Assembly (NCBI GenBank): GCA_937936785.1
Contig: CALDDQ010000013.1
Span: 1 to 42,194 of the forward strand
Reading direction: 5' to 3'
From: an uncultured Endomicrobiia bacterium
GTDB taxonomy: Bacteria; Elusimicrobiota; Endomicrobiia; DTEH01
DNA: 42,194 nt
This document shows, piece after piece, positions 1-8,891 of the stretch; position 1 is the stretch's first letter; every line of letters begins with the position of its first letter. Made by a program: the position numbers and the translations under genes. Under the pieces are notes generated by a model that made no database searches, was not told where the DNA came from, and was given only the letters and a program-made list of their open reading frames with translations.

Positions 1-162
1 TACACAATACTTCTAAATCTACTCCCTATATTCCTCAACTGTCAAAGACCACTTTAGTTAGGAGTTTTTTGCTATGCCTTGCTTAATCTATATTAATTTT
101 GTATCATCATTTAAATATTCATCAAAAGTTAACAGAACCAAAATTTTTAGGAGGTAATGAAA

Positions 163-393
163 ATGATATATGAATATGTTTGTTCATGTTGTAATAATAA
201 GTTTGAAGTTAAAGCCACTTTGGAAGAGAAAGAAAAAGGGTTGAAACCTGAATGTCCAAATTGTTACAGTAAAGATGTAATACGTGTTTTTGGTCAGATT
301 TCAATCAAGAATAGTTTAAAAAATGATAGTTTTAGTTCAGGGTGTTGTACAACAACAGGATGTGATAAAAATGAAAATTCTGGATGTTGTTAA
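163..393 (+). CDS. FmdB-family zinc-ribbon protein with Cys-rich tail
   Basis: Small protein of 76 residues. The N-terminus MIYEYVC and two cysteine pairs (CSCC near residue 7, CPNC near residue 32) form a rubredoxin-like zinc ribbon typical of the FmdB family, whose members are putative regulators of unproven role. I chose ATG 163 over ATG 157. The AGGAGG at 149-154 lies 8 bases from 163 but only 2 from 157, and family members begin M-x-Y-E-Y. The last 20 residues are unusual: GCC, then TTTGC, then a terminal GCC, giving five extra cysteines that could bind soft metal. It lies upstream of an arsenite pump on the same strand, 227 bases away, so a link with metalloid stress is possible but inferred. 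Confidence 0.8.
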   Translation: MIYEYVCSCCNNKFEVKATLEEKEKGLKPECPNCYSKDVIRVFGQISIKNSLKNDSFSSGCCTTTGCDKNENSGCC

Positions 394-531
394 GAAAAAA
401 ATATATATAATATAAGTATATTTGTAAAAAAAATGTGGAAATAAATTTTTCTTCACAGTAAGATTGTTTTTGAATAATCTAAAGAGATAATTTGTTTAAG
501 GAATGTTTATTGTAAATTTATCAATAATTGA

Positions 532-560
532 TTGAAAAATTTAATAAAATATGTTATATG
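532..560 (+). promoter_or_regulatory. Possible promoter of the Acr3 gene
   Basis: TTGAAA at 532-537 and TATATG at 555-560 are separated by 17 bases and lie 60 bases before the Acr3 start. In DNA this AT-rich such matches arise by chance, so this is a weak call. I see no clear palindromic ArsR operator between it and the gene. Confidence 0.3.
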
Positions 561-620
561 AAAAAAGTTTTTAAGTTTAAACATAAAAATTTTAGATTAA
601 TTATTTGAGGTGATACTAAA

Positions 621-1787
621 ATGAATGAACAAAAAGTAGAACGAAATCTTGGAATGTTTGAAAGATATTTAACTTTATGGGTAATTTTGTGTATTGTTAT
701 AGGTATGATTTTAGGTAAAGTTTCTCCCGGAGTTGCAAAATATTTAGATGGGTTATCAATTTATGTTAATGATGCGCCAACTATATCAATTCCAATTGCC
801 ATATGTTTGTTTTTTATGATGTATCCTATTATGGTTAAGATAGATTTTGCTGAAGTAGTAAAAGCTGGGAAATCAATAAAACCTGTAGGATTAACATTAG
901 TTGCAAACTGGTTAATAAAACCGTTTACGATGTATGCAATAGCATTATTTTTTTTAGGTATTTTATTTAGAACATTTATAGGTGTTGATGCTGTAGATTA
1001 TGTAAAAATGCCGTTGGGGATAGATCTGCCAGTTGGTGCAACACATGGTGTTGGAAGTGTTGTTTTACGAGATGGAATTAAGATGTTAGAAATTCCTCTC
1101 TGGCGAAGTTATCTTGCAGGATGTATTTTATTAGGCATTGCTCCGTGTACAGCGATGGTATTAGTTTGGGGATATTTAGCTAAAGGCAATGATGGACACA
1201 CTCTTGTAATGGTGGCAATAAATTCTCTTTCAATGTTGGTTTTATATGGTCCGTTGGGAGGATTTTTGCTTGGAGTTGGAAAATTGCCAATTCCTTGGCA
1301 GGCACTTGTTTTGTCAATAGCAATATATGTTGCGTTACCATTGGTTTCAGGATATTTTTCTAGGAAATTTATAATAAAAACTAAAGGAGAAGATTGGTTT
1401 AATAGTATTTTTTTACACAAATTGACTCCTGTATCAATTATAGCACTTTTGATAACATTGATTTTATTGTTTTCTTTCAAAGGAGATATAATTTTAACAC
1501 AACCATTGACGATATTATGGATAGCAATACCTTTATTCATACAAACAAACTTAATTTTTTGGATAACATATTTAGGTGCAAAATTGTTAAAATTGCGATA
1601 TGAAGATGCAGCACCGTCTGCAATGGTTGGTGCCAGTAACCATTTTGAAGTTGCAATAGCAACTTCTACGATGTTGTTTGGTCTGTCTTCTGGTTCTTCG
1701 TTAGCAACTGTGGTTGGTGTGCTTATAGAAGTTCCGGTAATGTTGATGTTGGTAAAAATATGTTTAAAAACAAAAAGTTGGTTTTAA
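621..1787 (+). CDS. acr3: Arsenite efflux transporter, ACR3 family
   Basis: Inner-membrane protein of 388 residues with about ten hydrophobic segments. ACR3 permeases export arsenite (and in some members antimonite) using the proton gradient. Diagnostic features are the APCTAMV motif with the conserved cysteine at residue 176, the [11 protein letters not shown] segment, SNHFEVAIA, and the glutamate in the IEVPVML segment near the C-terminus. It is longer than many ACR3 proteins (about 350) because of an extended loop around residues 120-160 before the cysteine helix. GAGGTG lies about 10 bases before the ATG. No arsR or arsC is visible beside it; the only upstream neighbour is the FmdB-like protein. 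Confidence 0.93.
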   Translation: MNEQKVERNLGMFERYLTLWVILCIVIGMILGKVSPGVAKYLDGLSIYVNDAPTISIPIAICLFFMMYPIMVKIDFAEVVKAGKSIKPVGLTLVANWLIKPFTMYAIALFFLGILFRTFIGVDAVDYVKMPLGIDLPVGATHGVGSVVLRDGIKMLEIPLWRSYLAGCILLGIAPCTAMVLVWGYLAKGNDGHTLVMVAINSLSMLVLYGPLGGFLLGVGKLPIPWQALVLSIAIYVALPLVSGYFSRKFIIKTKGEDWFNSIFLHKLTPVSIIALLITLILLFSFKGDIILTQPLTILWIAIPLFIQTNLIFWITYLGAKLLKLRYEDAAPSAMVGASNHFEVAIATSTMLFGLSSGSSLATVVGVLIEVPVMLMLVKICLKTKSWF

Positions 1788-1869
1788 GATATCTTGTTAA
1801 TAATTTATAAACTAACATATTTTTTCAAATTGTTGATAACTTATCTTTTAATTCTTATTAAATAACACT

Positions 1870-3144
1870 ATGAATTTAATCTCTAAACTATTATTTTTTT
1901 TTAATCTTGGTCTAAAAAATGGTTTAAGATACAAACGCCGAAGTTTACATGTTATTATAATCGTAACAATTAGTGCATTTGTTTTAGTTGTTGTTGCAGG
2001 TTTTAGTGTAAGTTTAATGGAAAAGTTTATGAAGGAGATGTTAAACAATACATCTCATGGAAAAATTTATTATAAAGGATATTATGAAAAAAAAGAAATA
2101 GCACCGTTAGAGTTAGTTATAAAAGATTATGGTAGTGTTATTGATGAAATTTTAAGTATTAGTAATGAAATAAAAATTTCTCCAGTGGTAAATACAGGAG
2201 CAGTAATTTCGTTTAAAGACAATTCATTAACAATGATGTGTTATGGAATACTACCTTATTGCAACAAAGATAATAAAAAAATTTTTCCAACGTATAAAAT
2301 TTATAAAGACAGAATTGTTGAAGGAGAATTCTATAATAACAATACACAAAAAGGTATATTAATTAGTTCTTATGTTGCAACAAATTTAAATTGTAAATTA
2401 AGAGATAAAATTATTTTATTTACTGTAGATAGTTATGGTTCATTTAATGCAATAGAACTTGAAGTTATAGGAATATATATCAGCGGATATAAAGATAAAG
2501 ATGAGAATATATGTATTGCAGATATTGAAAGTATTCAAGAATTAGTTGGGACAGAAGATGCTGTTACAGAAGTTTCATTATTTTTTGATAACTATAAAGA
2601 TGCAGAAAAATTTAAACCGATTATTGAAAAAAAGTTGAAAGATAAAAATTTAGAATATTTTAGTTGGAAAGATTTGTTAGGATCATTTATTTATGCGATG
2701 GATATTGGGGTTAAATTTCAGTATGTTATTTACTTAATTTTTATAATAGTAGCATCTTTTGGAATTATGAATACTGTTTTAATCACAATATTCGATAGGT
2801 TACGCGATATAGGCACTTTAAGAGCAATAGGATATACAAAAAATGATATATCACTTATAGTTATAACAGAAGTTTTAATTTTAGGATTTGTAGGTGCAGT
2901 TATTGGAACAATTTTAGGTAGTGGATTAGTTTATTATTTTTCTATATATGGTATTTCAATTTCTGATAGTGCAAAAGATATTGCCAGTGCATGGATTTCA
3001 ACAAATAAAATTTATCCTGTATTTAATATAAAACAATTCATTATTCCATTTATTATATCTGCAATAGTTCCTGTAATTGCAACTTTTTATCCATTATTAG
3101 TTTTACGTAAAATGCAAGTTAAAGAGATATTAGGATATTTATGA
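1870..3144 (+). CDS. ABC transporter permease, FtsX/LolC-E/MacB type (first)
   Basis: Inner-membrane permease of 424 residues. One N-terminal membrane helix (about residues 25-50) is followed by a large periplasmic domain (about 50-275) and three C-terminal helices. This is the FtsX-type layout of LolC/LolE and MacB. The cytoplasmic stretch FDRLRDIGTLRAIGYTKNDI, just after the second helix, is the family's coupling segment with the ATPase. The family extracts lipoproteins or lipids from the outer leaflet or powers periplasmic export. The stop overlaps the next permease start by four bases (ATGA), so the two are translationally coupled and probably form a heterodimer. The ATPase is three genes downstream. 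The ATG has no clear ribosome-binding site. Confidence 0.88.
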   Translation: MNLISKLLFFFNLGLKNGLRYKRRSLHVIIIVTISAFVLVVVAGFSVSLMEKFMKEMLNNTSHGKIYYKGYYEKKEIAPLELVIKDYGSVIDEILSISNEIKISPVVNTGAVISFKDNSLTMMCYGILPYCNKDNKKIFPTYKIYKDRIVEGEFYNNNTQKGILISSYVATNLNCKLRDKIILFTVDSYGSFNAIELEVIGIYISGYKDKDENICIADIESIQELVGTEDAVTEVSLFFDNYKDAEKFKPIIEKKLKDKNLEYFSWKDLLGSFIYAMDIGVKFQYVIYLIFIIVASFGIMNTVLITIFDRLRDIGTLRAIGYTKNDISLIVITEVLILGFVGAVIGTILGSGLVYYFSIYGISISDSAKDIASAWISTNKIYPVFNIKQFIIPFIISAIVPVIATFYPLLVLRKMQVKEILGYL

Positions 3145-4379
3145 ATTTTAAAACAATATTTATTTTAGCATTAAAAAATTTAAAACGACATTATCGTAGA
3201 ACTATAATTAATATTTTAAGCATAGGGATATCTGTTGGTATAATGTTCTTTTTTATAGGATATTATCGTGGAACTTACATTATAATGATGAGAGAATCTT
3301 TTATTAAGTATCAGTCAGGACACATTCAGATAAATACAAAAAAGTTCGATGATAAAAAAATACAACATTATATTACAAAAGATACCATAATGACAAATTA
3401 TAAAATTTTTACAAAAGAAATTTTACAAATTCCTAATGTTATTGTGGTATCGGACAGATTAATAAATTATGGTTTTTTGAGCAATGGCAAAGAAAAAATG
3501 GTAGTACAAATTATAGGCGTAGATCCTGAAAATGAAAAAGAAATAAGTATTATTCCAGGATCAATTAAAAAAGGAAACTATTTAGATGAACAAGATGGTA
3601 TTGTTATAGGTAAAAAAGTTCAAGAATTGTTTAATTTAAACATAGGAGATATTTGTTATATACAATCTCAAACAATAAACAATACACCAAACATTTTGTT
3701 ATTACCTTTGGTAGGAGTTTATGAAACAGGTTTTTATGATTTGGACAAAAATGTTGTATTCACAAACTTAAAAAATGCTAATATATTATTTTACACGGAC
3801 AATGTCGTAAACAAAAAAATTATTTATTTAAACGATATAAAAAATACAAATAAAGTTTATTCTCAATTAAAAAATAAATATTATGATGACAAATATGAAA
3901 TTAACACTTGGGAATATTATGGACAGGCATTGTTAGAAAATGAAAAATCAGATGGGATATTTTATACAATTTTTATGTTAATATTAATTTTTATAAGTAT
4001 TAGCACGATAATGAGCACTATGTATATGAGCGTATTTGAACGAGTTAGAGAAATAGGAACTTTAAGGTCTATTGGATGGAAAAAAAATGAGATTTTTAAA
4101 TTGTTTATATTAGAAGCTTTGTGCATAGGATTATTTGGTTCTTTTTTAGGGATAATAATTGGTGGTATACCAACATTATATTTGCAATATGTTGGGATAG
4201 AATATTCCAAGATGAGCGAAGTAATTTCTATTCCTATATTTAAAATAATTTCAAGATCTGAGTTAATAGACATTTTTATTTCTTTTTTTGTAGGTATGAT
4301 ATCTACGTATTTAGGCGCATTGTTCCCTGCAACAAAAGCAAGTAAAATGCTTGTCGTAGAAGCATTGAGAACAAATTAA
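3141..4379 (+). CDS. ABC transporter permease, FtsX/LolC-E/MacB type (second)
   Basis: A 412-residue paralogue of the preceding gene with the same topology: N-terminal helix (about residues 20-45), periplasmic domain, three C-terminal helices. Its coupling motif is FERVREIGTLRSIGWKKNEI. Two different FtsX-type permeases in tandem resemble LolC plus LolE. Start and stop are fixed by the four-base overlap with the upstream gene. It is followed 27 bases later by the LolA-like periplasmic protein, so the operon order is permease, permease, carrier, ATPase, barrel. The substrate cannot be read from sequence. Confidence 0.88.
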   Translation: MNFKTIFILALKNLKRHYRRTIINILSIGISVGIMFFFIGYYRGTYIIMMRESFIKYQSGHIQINTKKFDDKKIQHYITKDTIMTNYKIFTKEILQIPNVIVVSDRLINYGFLSNGKEKMVVQIIGVDPENEKEISIIPGSIKKGNYLDEQDGIVIGKKVQELFNLNIGDICYIQSQTINNTPNILLLPLVGVYETGFYDLDKNVVFTNLKNANILFYTDNVVNKKIIYLNDIKNTNKVYSQLKNKYYDDKYEINTWEYYGQALLENEKSDGIFYTIFMLILIFISISTIMSTMYMSVFERVREIGTLRSIGWKKNEIFKLFILEALCIGLFGSFLGIIIGGIPTLYLQYVGIEYSKMSEVISIPIFKIISRSELIDIFISFFVGMISTYLGALFPATKASKMLVVEALRTN

Positions 4380-4406
4380 AAGTTAAATTCGGGAGAAAGG
4401 TTTTAT

Positions 4407-5117
4407 ATGAAAAGAATATTTTTAATTATAAGTATAATATTTATAAGCAAAACAATATTTTGTTTATCAGCACAAGATATTGTAAAGTATGTAGATGCCA
4501 ATTTAACTTTTGTCGAAGGCGAAATGTCTGCTACAATAATAGATTTTAAAAATAACAAAGAAAATAAACGAATGAGTGTTGATATAAAATTTAAACGAGG
4601 CAGAGGCACTTTGATGGAATTTACAAGTCCTGCTCGAGAAAAAAATAAAAAAATTTTAATGATAAACGATAATATGTGGATGTTTGTTCCGGGAATTTCA
4701 AGACCGATACGTATGTCTGCTAAAGACAGTTTTATGGGGACATCATTTTCTAATCGTGACCTTATGGATTTTGATATTCACAACGATTATTCTGCTATTA
4801 TTTTGGAACAACAAGAAAATGAGTATAAATTAGAACTGATTTCATCAAATAAAAATGTGACATATCCTAAAATCATTATGTGGGTGGATAAAAAAAGTTT
4901 ATTACCTAAAAAACAAGAATTGTATACTATTTCAGATAATTTAATAAAAACAATAGATTTTAGTGAAACTAAATATTTTAATGGCAAACTTCGTCCTTCG
5001 GTAATGGTTATAAAAGATATTTTAACACAGGGAAATATGACAAAAGTTTTAATAAATACAATGACAGAAAAACAGATTAAAGAAGAACTTTTTTCTCCAC
5101 AAAATATTGAAAGGTAA
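4407..5117 (+). CDS. LolA-like outer-membrane lipoprotein-sorting protein
   Basis: A 236-residue protein with a signal peptide (basic MKR, then a hydrophobic stretch to about residue 22). The body matches the LolA-like lipoprotein-sorting family: KILMINDNMWMFVPG, then RPIRMS, then SFMGTSFSNRDL. These proteins have a LolA/LolB-like half-barrel that carries a hydrophobic substrate across the periplasm. An AGAAAGG ribosome-binding site precedes the ATG. The gene sits between the two permeases and the ATPase of an ABC export system, which supports a carrier role. It is not canonical LolA, and several copies of this family often occur in one genome, so a lipid cargo other than lipoproteins is possible. 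Confidence 0.85.
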   Translation: MKRIFLIISIIFISKTIFCLSAQDIVKYVDANLTFVEGEMSATIIDFKNNKENKRMSVDIKFKRGRGTLMEFTSPAREKNKKILMINDNMWMFVPGISRPIRMSAKDSFMGTSFSNRDLMDFDIHNDYSAIILEQQENEYKLELISSNKNVTYPKIIMWVDKKSLLPKKQELYTISDNLIKTIDFSETKYFNGKLRPSVMVIKDILTQGNMTKVLINTMTEKQIKEELFSPQNIER

Positions 5118-5122
5118 AAATT

Positions 5123-5806
5123 ATGAGTATAATAAAAATAAATGAAGTTCATAAAATGTACAAATTAGGCAAGACTGAAGTATCGGCTTTACGAGGAATT
5201 AATCTTGAAATAAAAAAATCTGAGTTTATGGGAATAATAGGGCCTTCTGGTTCAGGAAAAACTACTTTATTAAATATTGTTGGATGTATAGATATTCCAA
5301 CTTCGGGCAAAGTTTTTATTGACAATATTGAAACAACTAATATGTCCGATGACCAACTAACACAACTAAGAAGATTACATTTAGGATTTATTTTTCAATC
5401 GTTTAATTTGATACCAGTTTTAAGTGCATTTGAAAATGTAGAATTACCGTTAATAACTATAGGAAAAAATAAATCAGAAAGAGAAAAGATTGTCATAGAA
5501 ATGTTAAACAAAGTTGGTATTGAAGAGTTTAAAAATCACAAACCAGATGAACTTTCTGGTGGTCAACGACAACGAGTAGCAATTGCACGTGCTTTAGTAA
5601 CCAATCCAGCAATAGTTTTAGCAGATGAACCTACCGCCAATCTTGATACAAACACAGGCAATAAAATTATTGAAATAATGAAACATATGAATGAAACTTT
5701 GCATACAACATTTATAATTTCAACCCATGACCCAAGATTGTTATCTTTTATAGACAGAAAAATTTTTCTTGAAGATGGAAAAATTGTTAAAGAAGAAACA
5801 AAATAG
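5123..5806 (+). CDS. ABC transporter ATP-binding protein, LolD/MacB-like
   Basis: Cytoplasmic ATPase of 227 residues. Walker A is GPSGSGKTT (near residue 40), the Q-loop lies in FIFQSFNL, the ABC signature is LSGGQRQR, Walker B is IVLADEPTANLD and the switch histidine is in STHD. Length and the FQSFNLIPVLSA region place it in the LolD/MacB/FtsE subfamily that pairs with FtsX-type permeases. It starts 5 bases after the LolA-like gene and ends 4 bases before the likely start of the barrel gene. It should power the two upstream permeases. Confidence 0.93.
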   Translation: MSIIKINEVHKMYKLGKTEVSALRGINLEIKKSEFMGIIGPSGSGKTTLLNIVGCIDIPTSGKVFIDNIETTNMSDDQLTQLRRLHLGFIFQSFNLIPVLSAFENVELPLITIGKNKSEREKIVIEMLNKVGIEEFKNHKPDELSGGQRQRVAIARALVTNPAIVLADEPTANLDTNTGNKIIEIMKHMNETLHTTFIISTHDPRLLSFIDRKIFLEDGKIVKEETK

Positions 5807-5810
5807 TTTT

Positions 5811-7004
5811 ATGCAAAACAAAACAATTAAAATATTTTTTGTAAAGATAGTAATAATAGTTTTTGTTTTACAAATTTATAGTATAGATTTTAGTGGTAAT
5901 TTAGAACTTTTATTTGGTAGCATAGAAAAAAAAGATACTCTTCTGAGTCCGAACAATATTTTGTCAATTTCGGATTATACTGGGTTATTAGAACTAAAAA
6001 CAAACCTTAATTCTGGTTACAAAAAAATGTTTAATATAGAAACCCGAGCAAGATATGATTTTGTTACTAAAAAAGAAAATTTTTATTGTGATCAGGCATA
6101 TGTTTCGTATGAAGATATGAAATATTTAAAATTTCGTATAGGTCGTCAACGACTTGGTTTTGGTACAGGGTATTTGTGGAATCCTGTGAATGATTTGGAT
6201 GTAAACAAAGATATTTATAATCCTGCAAAATATGTAGAAGGAGTAGATGCTATAAGATGTAATTTTGATTTTACATCAAAATATTTAAAACCAACGAATA
6301 TTTCAATTATTTTTGTATTACCAAACAAGTATGATAATAATCTTGATTTAAATTATTCCAAAGTTGGAATTCAATCATATATTTTTAGAGATGGTATAGA
6401 ATTTGGTTTATTAGGTAGTTATAATAAAAATTTAGGGTTTCAAGATTCAATATTATATGGTTTATTTTCTTCAATAGATTTATATGGGACAATTGTTGGA
6501 TTAGAAACTGCAATATCCAAAAAACCTAATATTAAATATTTTTCTAAAGATAGAATTTATTATAAAACAGATTTTCATATTCAGACGGGTTTTAATATAA
6601 ATCGTAGGATAACTGATAAAAGTTTTTTGATAATAGAATATTTTTATAATGGTTTTGGATATGATAAAAATGAATTTAACGAAATAACAAAACTTTTAAA
6701 ACAACAATTTAATTTGTATGCTGTAGATATAATTAATATTATTAAACCAGGATATGTATCAAAAAATTATTTTTTTTTAAGTTTTTCTTATGAAATTTTT
6801 AATGAAATAACAGTGACAACAAATGTTATCTCAAACATAGATTTATATGGAGGTTTTTTTAATCCACAACTTATATGGTCAAAGTTTAAAAACACATCTA
6901 TTTCTTTAGAATGGATAAGAAATATAACTTTGGATCAAGAGAATGAATTTTCATTAATTCCTTATGAACAGTATTTATTATTAAGAGTTCAACAATATTT
7001 TTAA
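5811..7004 (+). CDS. Predicted outer-membrane beta-barrel protein of the export operon
   Basis: A 397-residue protein not assignable to a named family with certainty. ATG 5811 gives a normal signal peptide (MQNKTIKIFF, then a hydrophobic run ending near IYS). An earlier in-frame start at 5769 would add 14 charged residues inside the ATPase gene and is unlikely. After the signal peptide it alternates short polar and aromatic strands and ends in an aromatic residue (VQQYF), as outer-membrane barrels do. The segment IGRQRLGFGTGYLWNPVND resembles DUF1302 or alginate-export-like barrels. Its position 4 bases after the ATPase suggests it is the outer-membrane acceptor or pore of the same export system. 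Confidence 0.7.
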   Translation: MQNKTIKIFFVKIVIIVFVLQIYSIDFSGNLELLFGSIEKKDTLLSPNNILSISDYTGLLELKTNLNSGYKKMFNIETRARYDFVTKKENFYCDQAYVSYEDMKYLKFRIGRQRLGFGTGYLWNPVNDLDVNKDIYNPAKYVEGVDAIRCNFDFTSKYLKPTNISIIFVLPNKYDNNLDLNYSKVGIQSYIFRDGIEFGLLGSYNKNLGFQDSILYGLFSSIDLYGTIVGLETAISKKPNIKYFSKDRIYYKTDFHIQTGFNINRRITDKSFLIIEYFYNGFGYDKNEFNEITKLLKQQFNLYAVDIINIIKPGYVSKNYFFLSFSYEIFNEITVTTNVISNIDLYGGFFNPQLIWSKFKNTSISLEWIRNITLDQENEFSLIPYEQYLLLRVQQYF

Positions 7005-7093
7005 ATTTTGTATATTAATGTTTAAACAATATTGTTGAATAAAAAAAACAAAATATTTGATTAAAATAAAAAATTATAATAAAGGAAAAAACT

Positions 7094-8386
7094 ATGAAAA
7101 CAAAAGGTGTAGTGTTAAAACCGGAGTTTGAAAAAGCGTTGTTGGATTTAGGTTTTGATGAGTTTACTGAAATACAAGAAAAATGTATTCCATTAATACA
7201 ACAAGGGAAAGATGTTATAGGTTTATCACACACAGGCAGTGGTAAAACAGTTGCATTTGGTTTTCCTTCTTTAGAAAAGGTTATTCCGGGGAAAGGAATA
7301 CAGTTGTTTGTTATAGTGCCAACGAGAGAACTTTGTGTTCAGGTGTCAAAAGAATTTCGTAAATTTACAAAATATAAAAGAATGAATATAGTTGAAGTAT
7401 ACGGTGGAGTTTCAATTGGTCCACAAATATATAATTTAAGAAAAGCAGATGTTGTTGTAGGGACGCCAGGTAGAATTTTAGATCATTATTCAAGAAAAAC
7501 AATAAATACCAACAATGTAAAAATTCTTGTTTTAGACGAAGCAGATAAAATGTTTGAGATGGGTTTTGTTGATGATATAAAAACTATTATTGAAAAAATA
7601 CCAAAAGATAGCCAAAAACTTTTTTTTGGTGCAACTATGCCTTTTGAAATATTAGAAATTGCAAAAACTTATATGACAAATCCTCAACGGGTTAAAATGC
7701 CAGTATATGTTGATAGAAGTAAATTAACACAAAATTATTATGAAGTGCATCACAATGACAAATTTTCCTTGTTGGTGCATATAATTAAAAATAACAAAAA
7801 TGGTTTAACAATAATTTTTTGTGGAACGAGAGATTATGTAGACATTGTTAATGCTAATCTTGTTAAACAAAATATAAAATCCGAATCTTTACACGGTGGT
7901 TTATCGCAGTATAAAAGAAAACTTGTAATTGATGATTTTCATAATGGAAGATTAAATGTTTTAGTTGCAAGTGATGTAGCAGCACGTGGGTTAGACATAA
8001 AAAATGTAAACCTTGTTATAAATTATGACATACCACGCACTTCGGTAGAATATGTTCACAGGATTGGTCGAACTGCACGAGCAGGTAAGGATGGGAAGGT
8101 GATTTCATTATTAACACGACAAGATTATAAAAATTTTCGCCGAGTGTTAAGTGATAAATCTTTGTTTATCCACCGACTCAAAATACCGGTATTTGATAAA
8201 ATAGAGTTTACAAGACAAAAGTTAGATCCAAGAAGGTTTGATTTAAGATTAAATTTAAATAATAAAAGTTTTAAATACAAAAATATTAAAAAAAACTTTT
8301 TTAGAAAAAAAGATGATTATGACAAAAAGTTTAACCATTCAAATGATGGGTATTTTAAGAAACATACAACACTAAAATCTATATAA
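7094..8386 (+). CDS. DEAD-box ATP-dependent RNA helicase
   Basis: A 430-residue helicase that unwinds RNA duplexes using ATP, with likely roles in ribosome assembly, RNA decay or cold response. Motifs in order: Q motif with FTEIQ near residue 21, Walker A SHTGSGKT, PTRELC, GG, TPGRI, DEAD, motif III, VASDVAARGLDI and HRIGRTARAG. Motif III is GAT in FFGATM instead of the usual SAT. After the two RecA domains (ending near residue 370) comes a basic tail rich in Lys, Asn and Phe, which probably binds RNA. AAAGGA precedes the ATG. It appears to be a single-gene unit: about 90 bases separate it from the export operon and 505 from the next intact gene. Confidence 0.93.
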   Translation: MKTKGVVLKPEFEKALLDLGFDEFTEIQEKCIPLIQQGKDVIGLSHTGSGKTVAFGFPSLEKVIPGKGIQLFVIVPTRELCVQVSKEFRKFTKYKRMNIVEVYGGVSIGPQIYNLRKADVVVGTPGRILDHYSRKTINTNNVKILVLDEADKMFEMGFVDDIKTIIEKIPKDSQKLFFGATMPFEILEIAKTYMTNPQRVKMPVYVDRSKLTQNYYEVHHNDKFSLLVHIIKNNKNGLTIIFCGTRDYVDIVNANLVKQNIKSESLHGGLSQYKRKLVIDDFHNGRLNVLVASDVAARGLDIKNVNLVINYDIPRTSVEYVHRIGRTARAGKDGKVISLLTRQDYKNFRRVLSDKSLFIHRLKIPVFDKIEFTRQKLDPRRFDLRLNLNNKSFKYKNIKKNFFRKKDDYDKKFNHSNDGYFKKHTTLKSI

Positions 8387-8515
8387 AAAACATATAAAAA
8401 TTTATAAATCTATGTTTTTGATATTAATATTTTTAAACTTTTTAGATAAAAAATTTTATTAGAATTTTAAGTTTAAGGATTAACCTATATAATCTTGTGT
8501 TTGGATTTCTGCTGA

Positions 8516-8832
8516 TATTTAGAAATGAGTGCAGTGGGTAGATTTTTTGGGATATCAACAGTTTCAATGGTGATAAGTTTATTTAGTTATTTTAAATAAA
8601 TTAGAAAAAATTTGTGCTAAAGATAGTTATAGAATATTGGAAATTGAAACTTCAAATGATGTTAATATTTATGCAATTATTATGTCTATAAAACAAAATA
8701 AAGTTAAAATATTATATTTTGACAACATGTGTAAATTATGTGACTAAAAAAATGATAATAAGGTTAACCTTAAAGATACATTATGCAGATGTTACTGATA
8801 AATTTTCTCACATTATTATAAAAGATTTGTAG
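8516..8832 (+). pseudogene. Decayed IS1-family-like transposase remnant
   Basis: This piece of the 505-base gap before the diguanylate cyclase holds three short coding fragments in changing frames. Fragment 1 (8516-8599) reads YLEMSAVGRFFGISTVSM, which looks like the helix-turn-helix of IS1-type transposases (RxIGRxLGISxxTV). Fragment 2 (about 8589-8747, shifted frame) contains YRILEIETSND and KQNKVKILYF, compatible with the EIDE...KKNKVWIW region. Fragment 3 (8752-8832) contains KIHYADVTDKFSHIIIKDL, similar to the TDGW-sYS-vlpK region of IS1 InsB. The order matches the family, the C-terminus is missing, and I see no terminal inverted repeats. The rest of the gap (8387-8515, 8833-8891) is plain AT-rich sequence. 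Confidence 0.5.
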
Positions 8833-8891
8833 AAATTGAATTTTTCTCTATATATAAGATAAACTGATTACATAAATAAAATTAAGGTTTT

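Noticed and set aside
1-162. Partial gene at the left edge
   Set aside because: All frames are short and interrupted. I see only AT-rich leader sequence and the ribosome-binding site of the FmdB-like gene.
1109-1540. Minus-strand open frame of 143 codons in acr3
   Set aside because: Antisense to conserved ACR3 helices including APCTAMV; no recognisable domain.
7020-7040. AACAATATTGTT palindrome after the barrel gene as a terminator
   Set aside because: The stem is entirely self-complementary with no room for a loop and no G-C core, and the following run is A-rich rather than T-rich on the plus strand.
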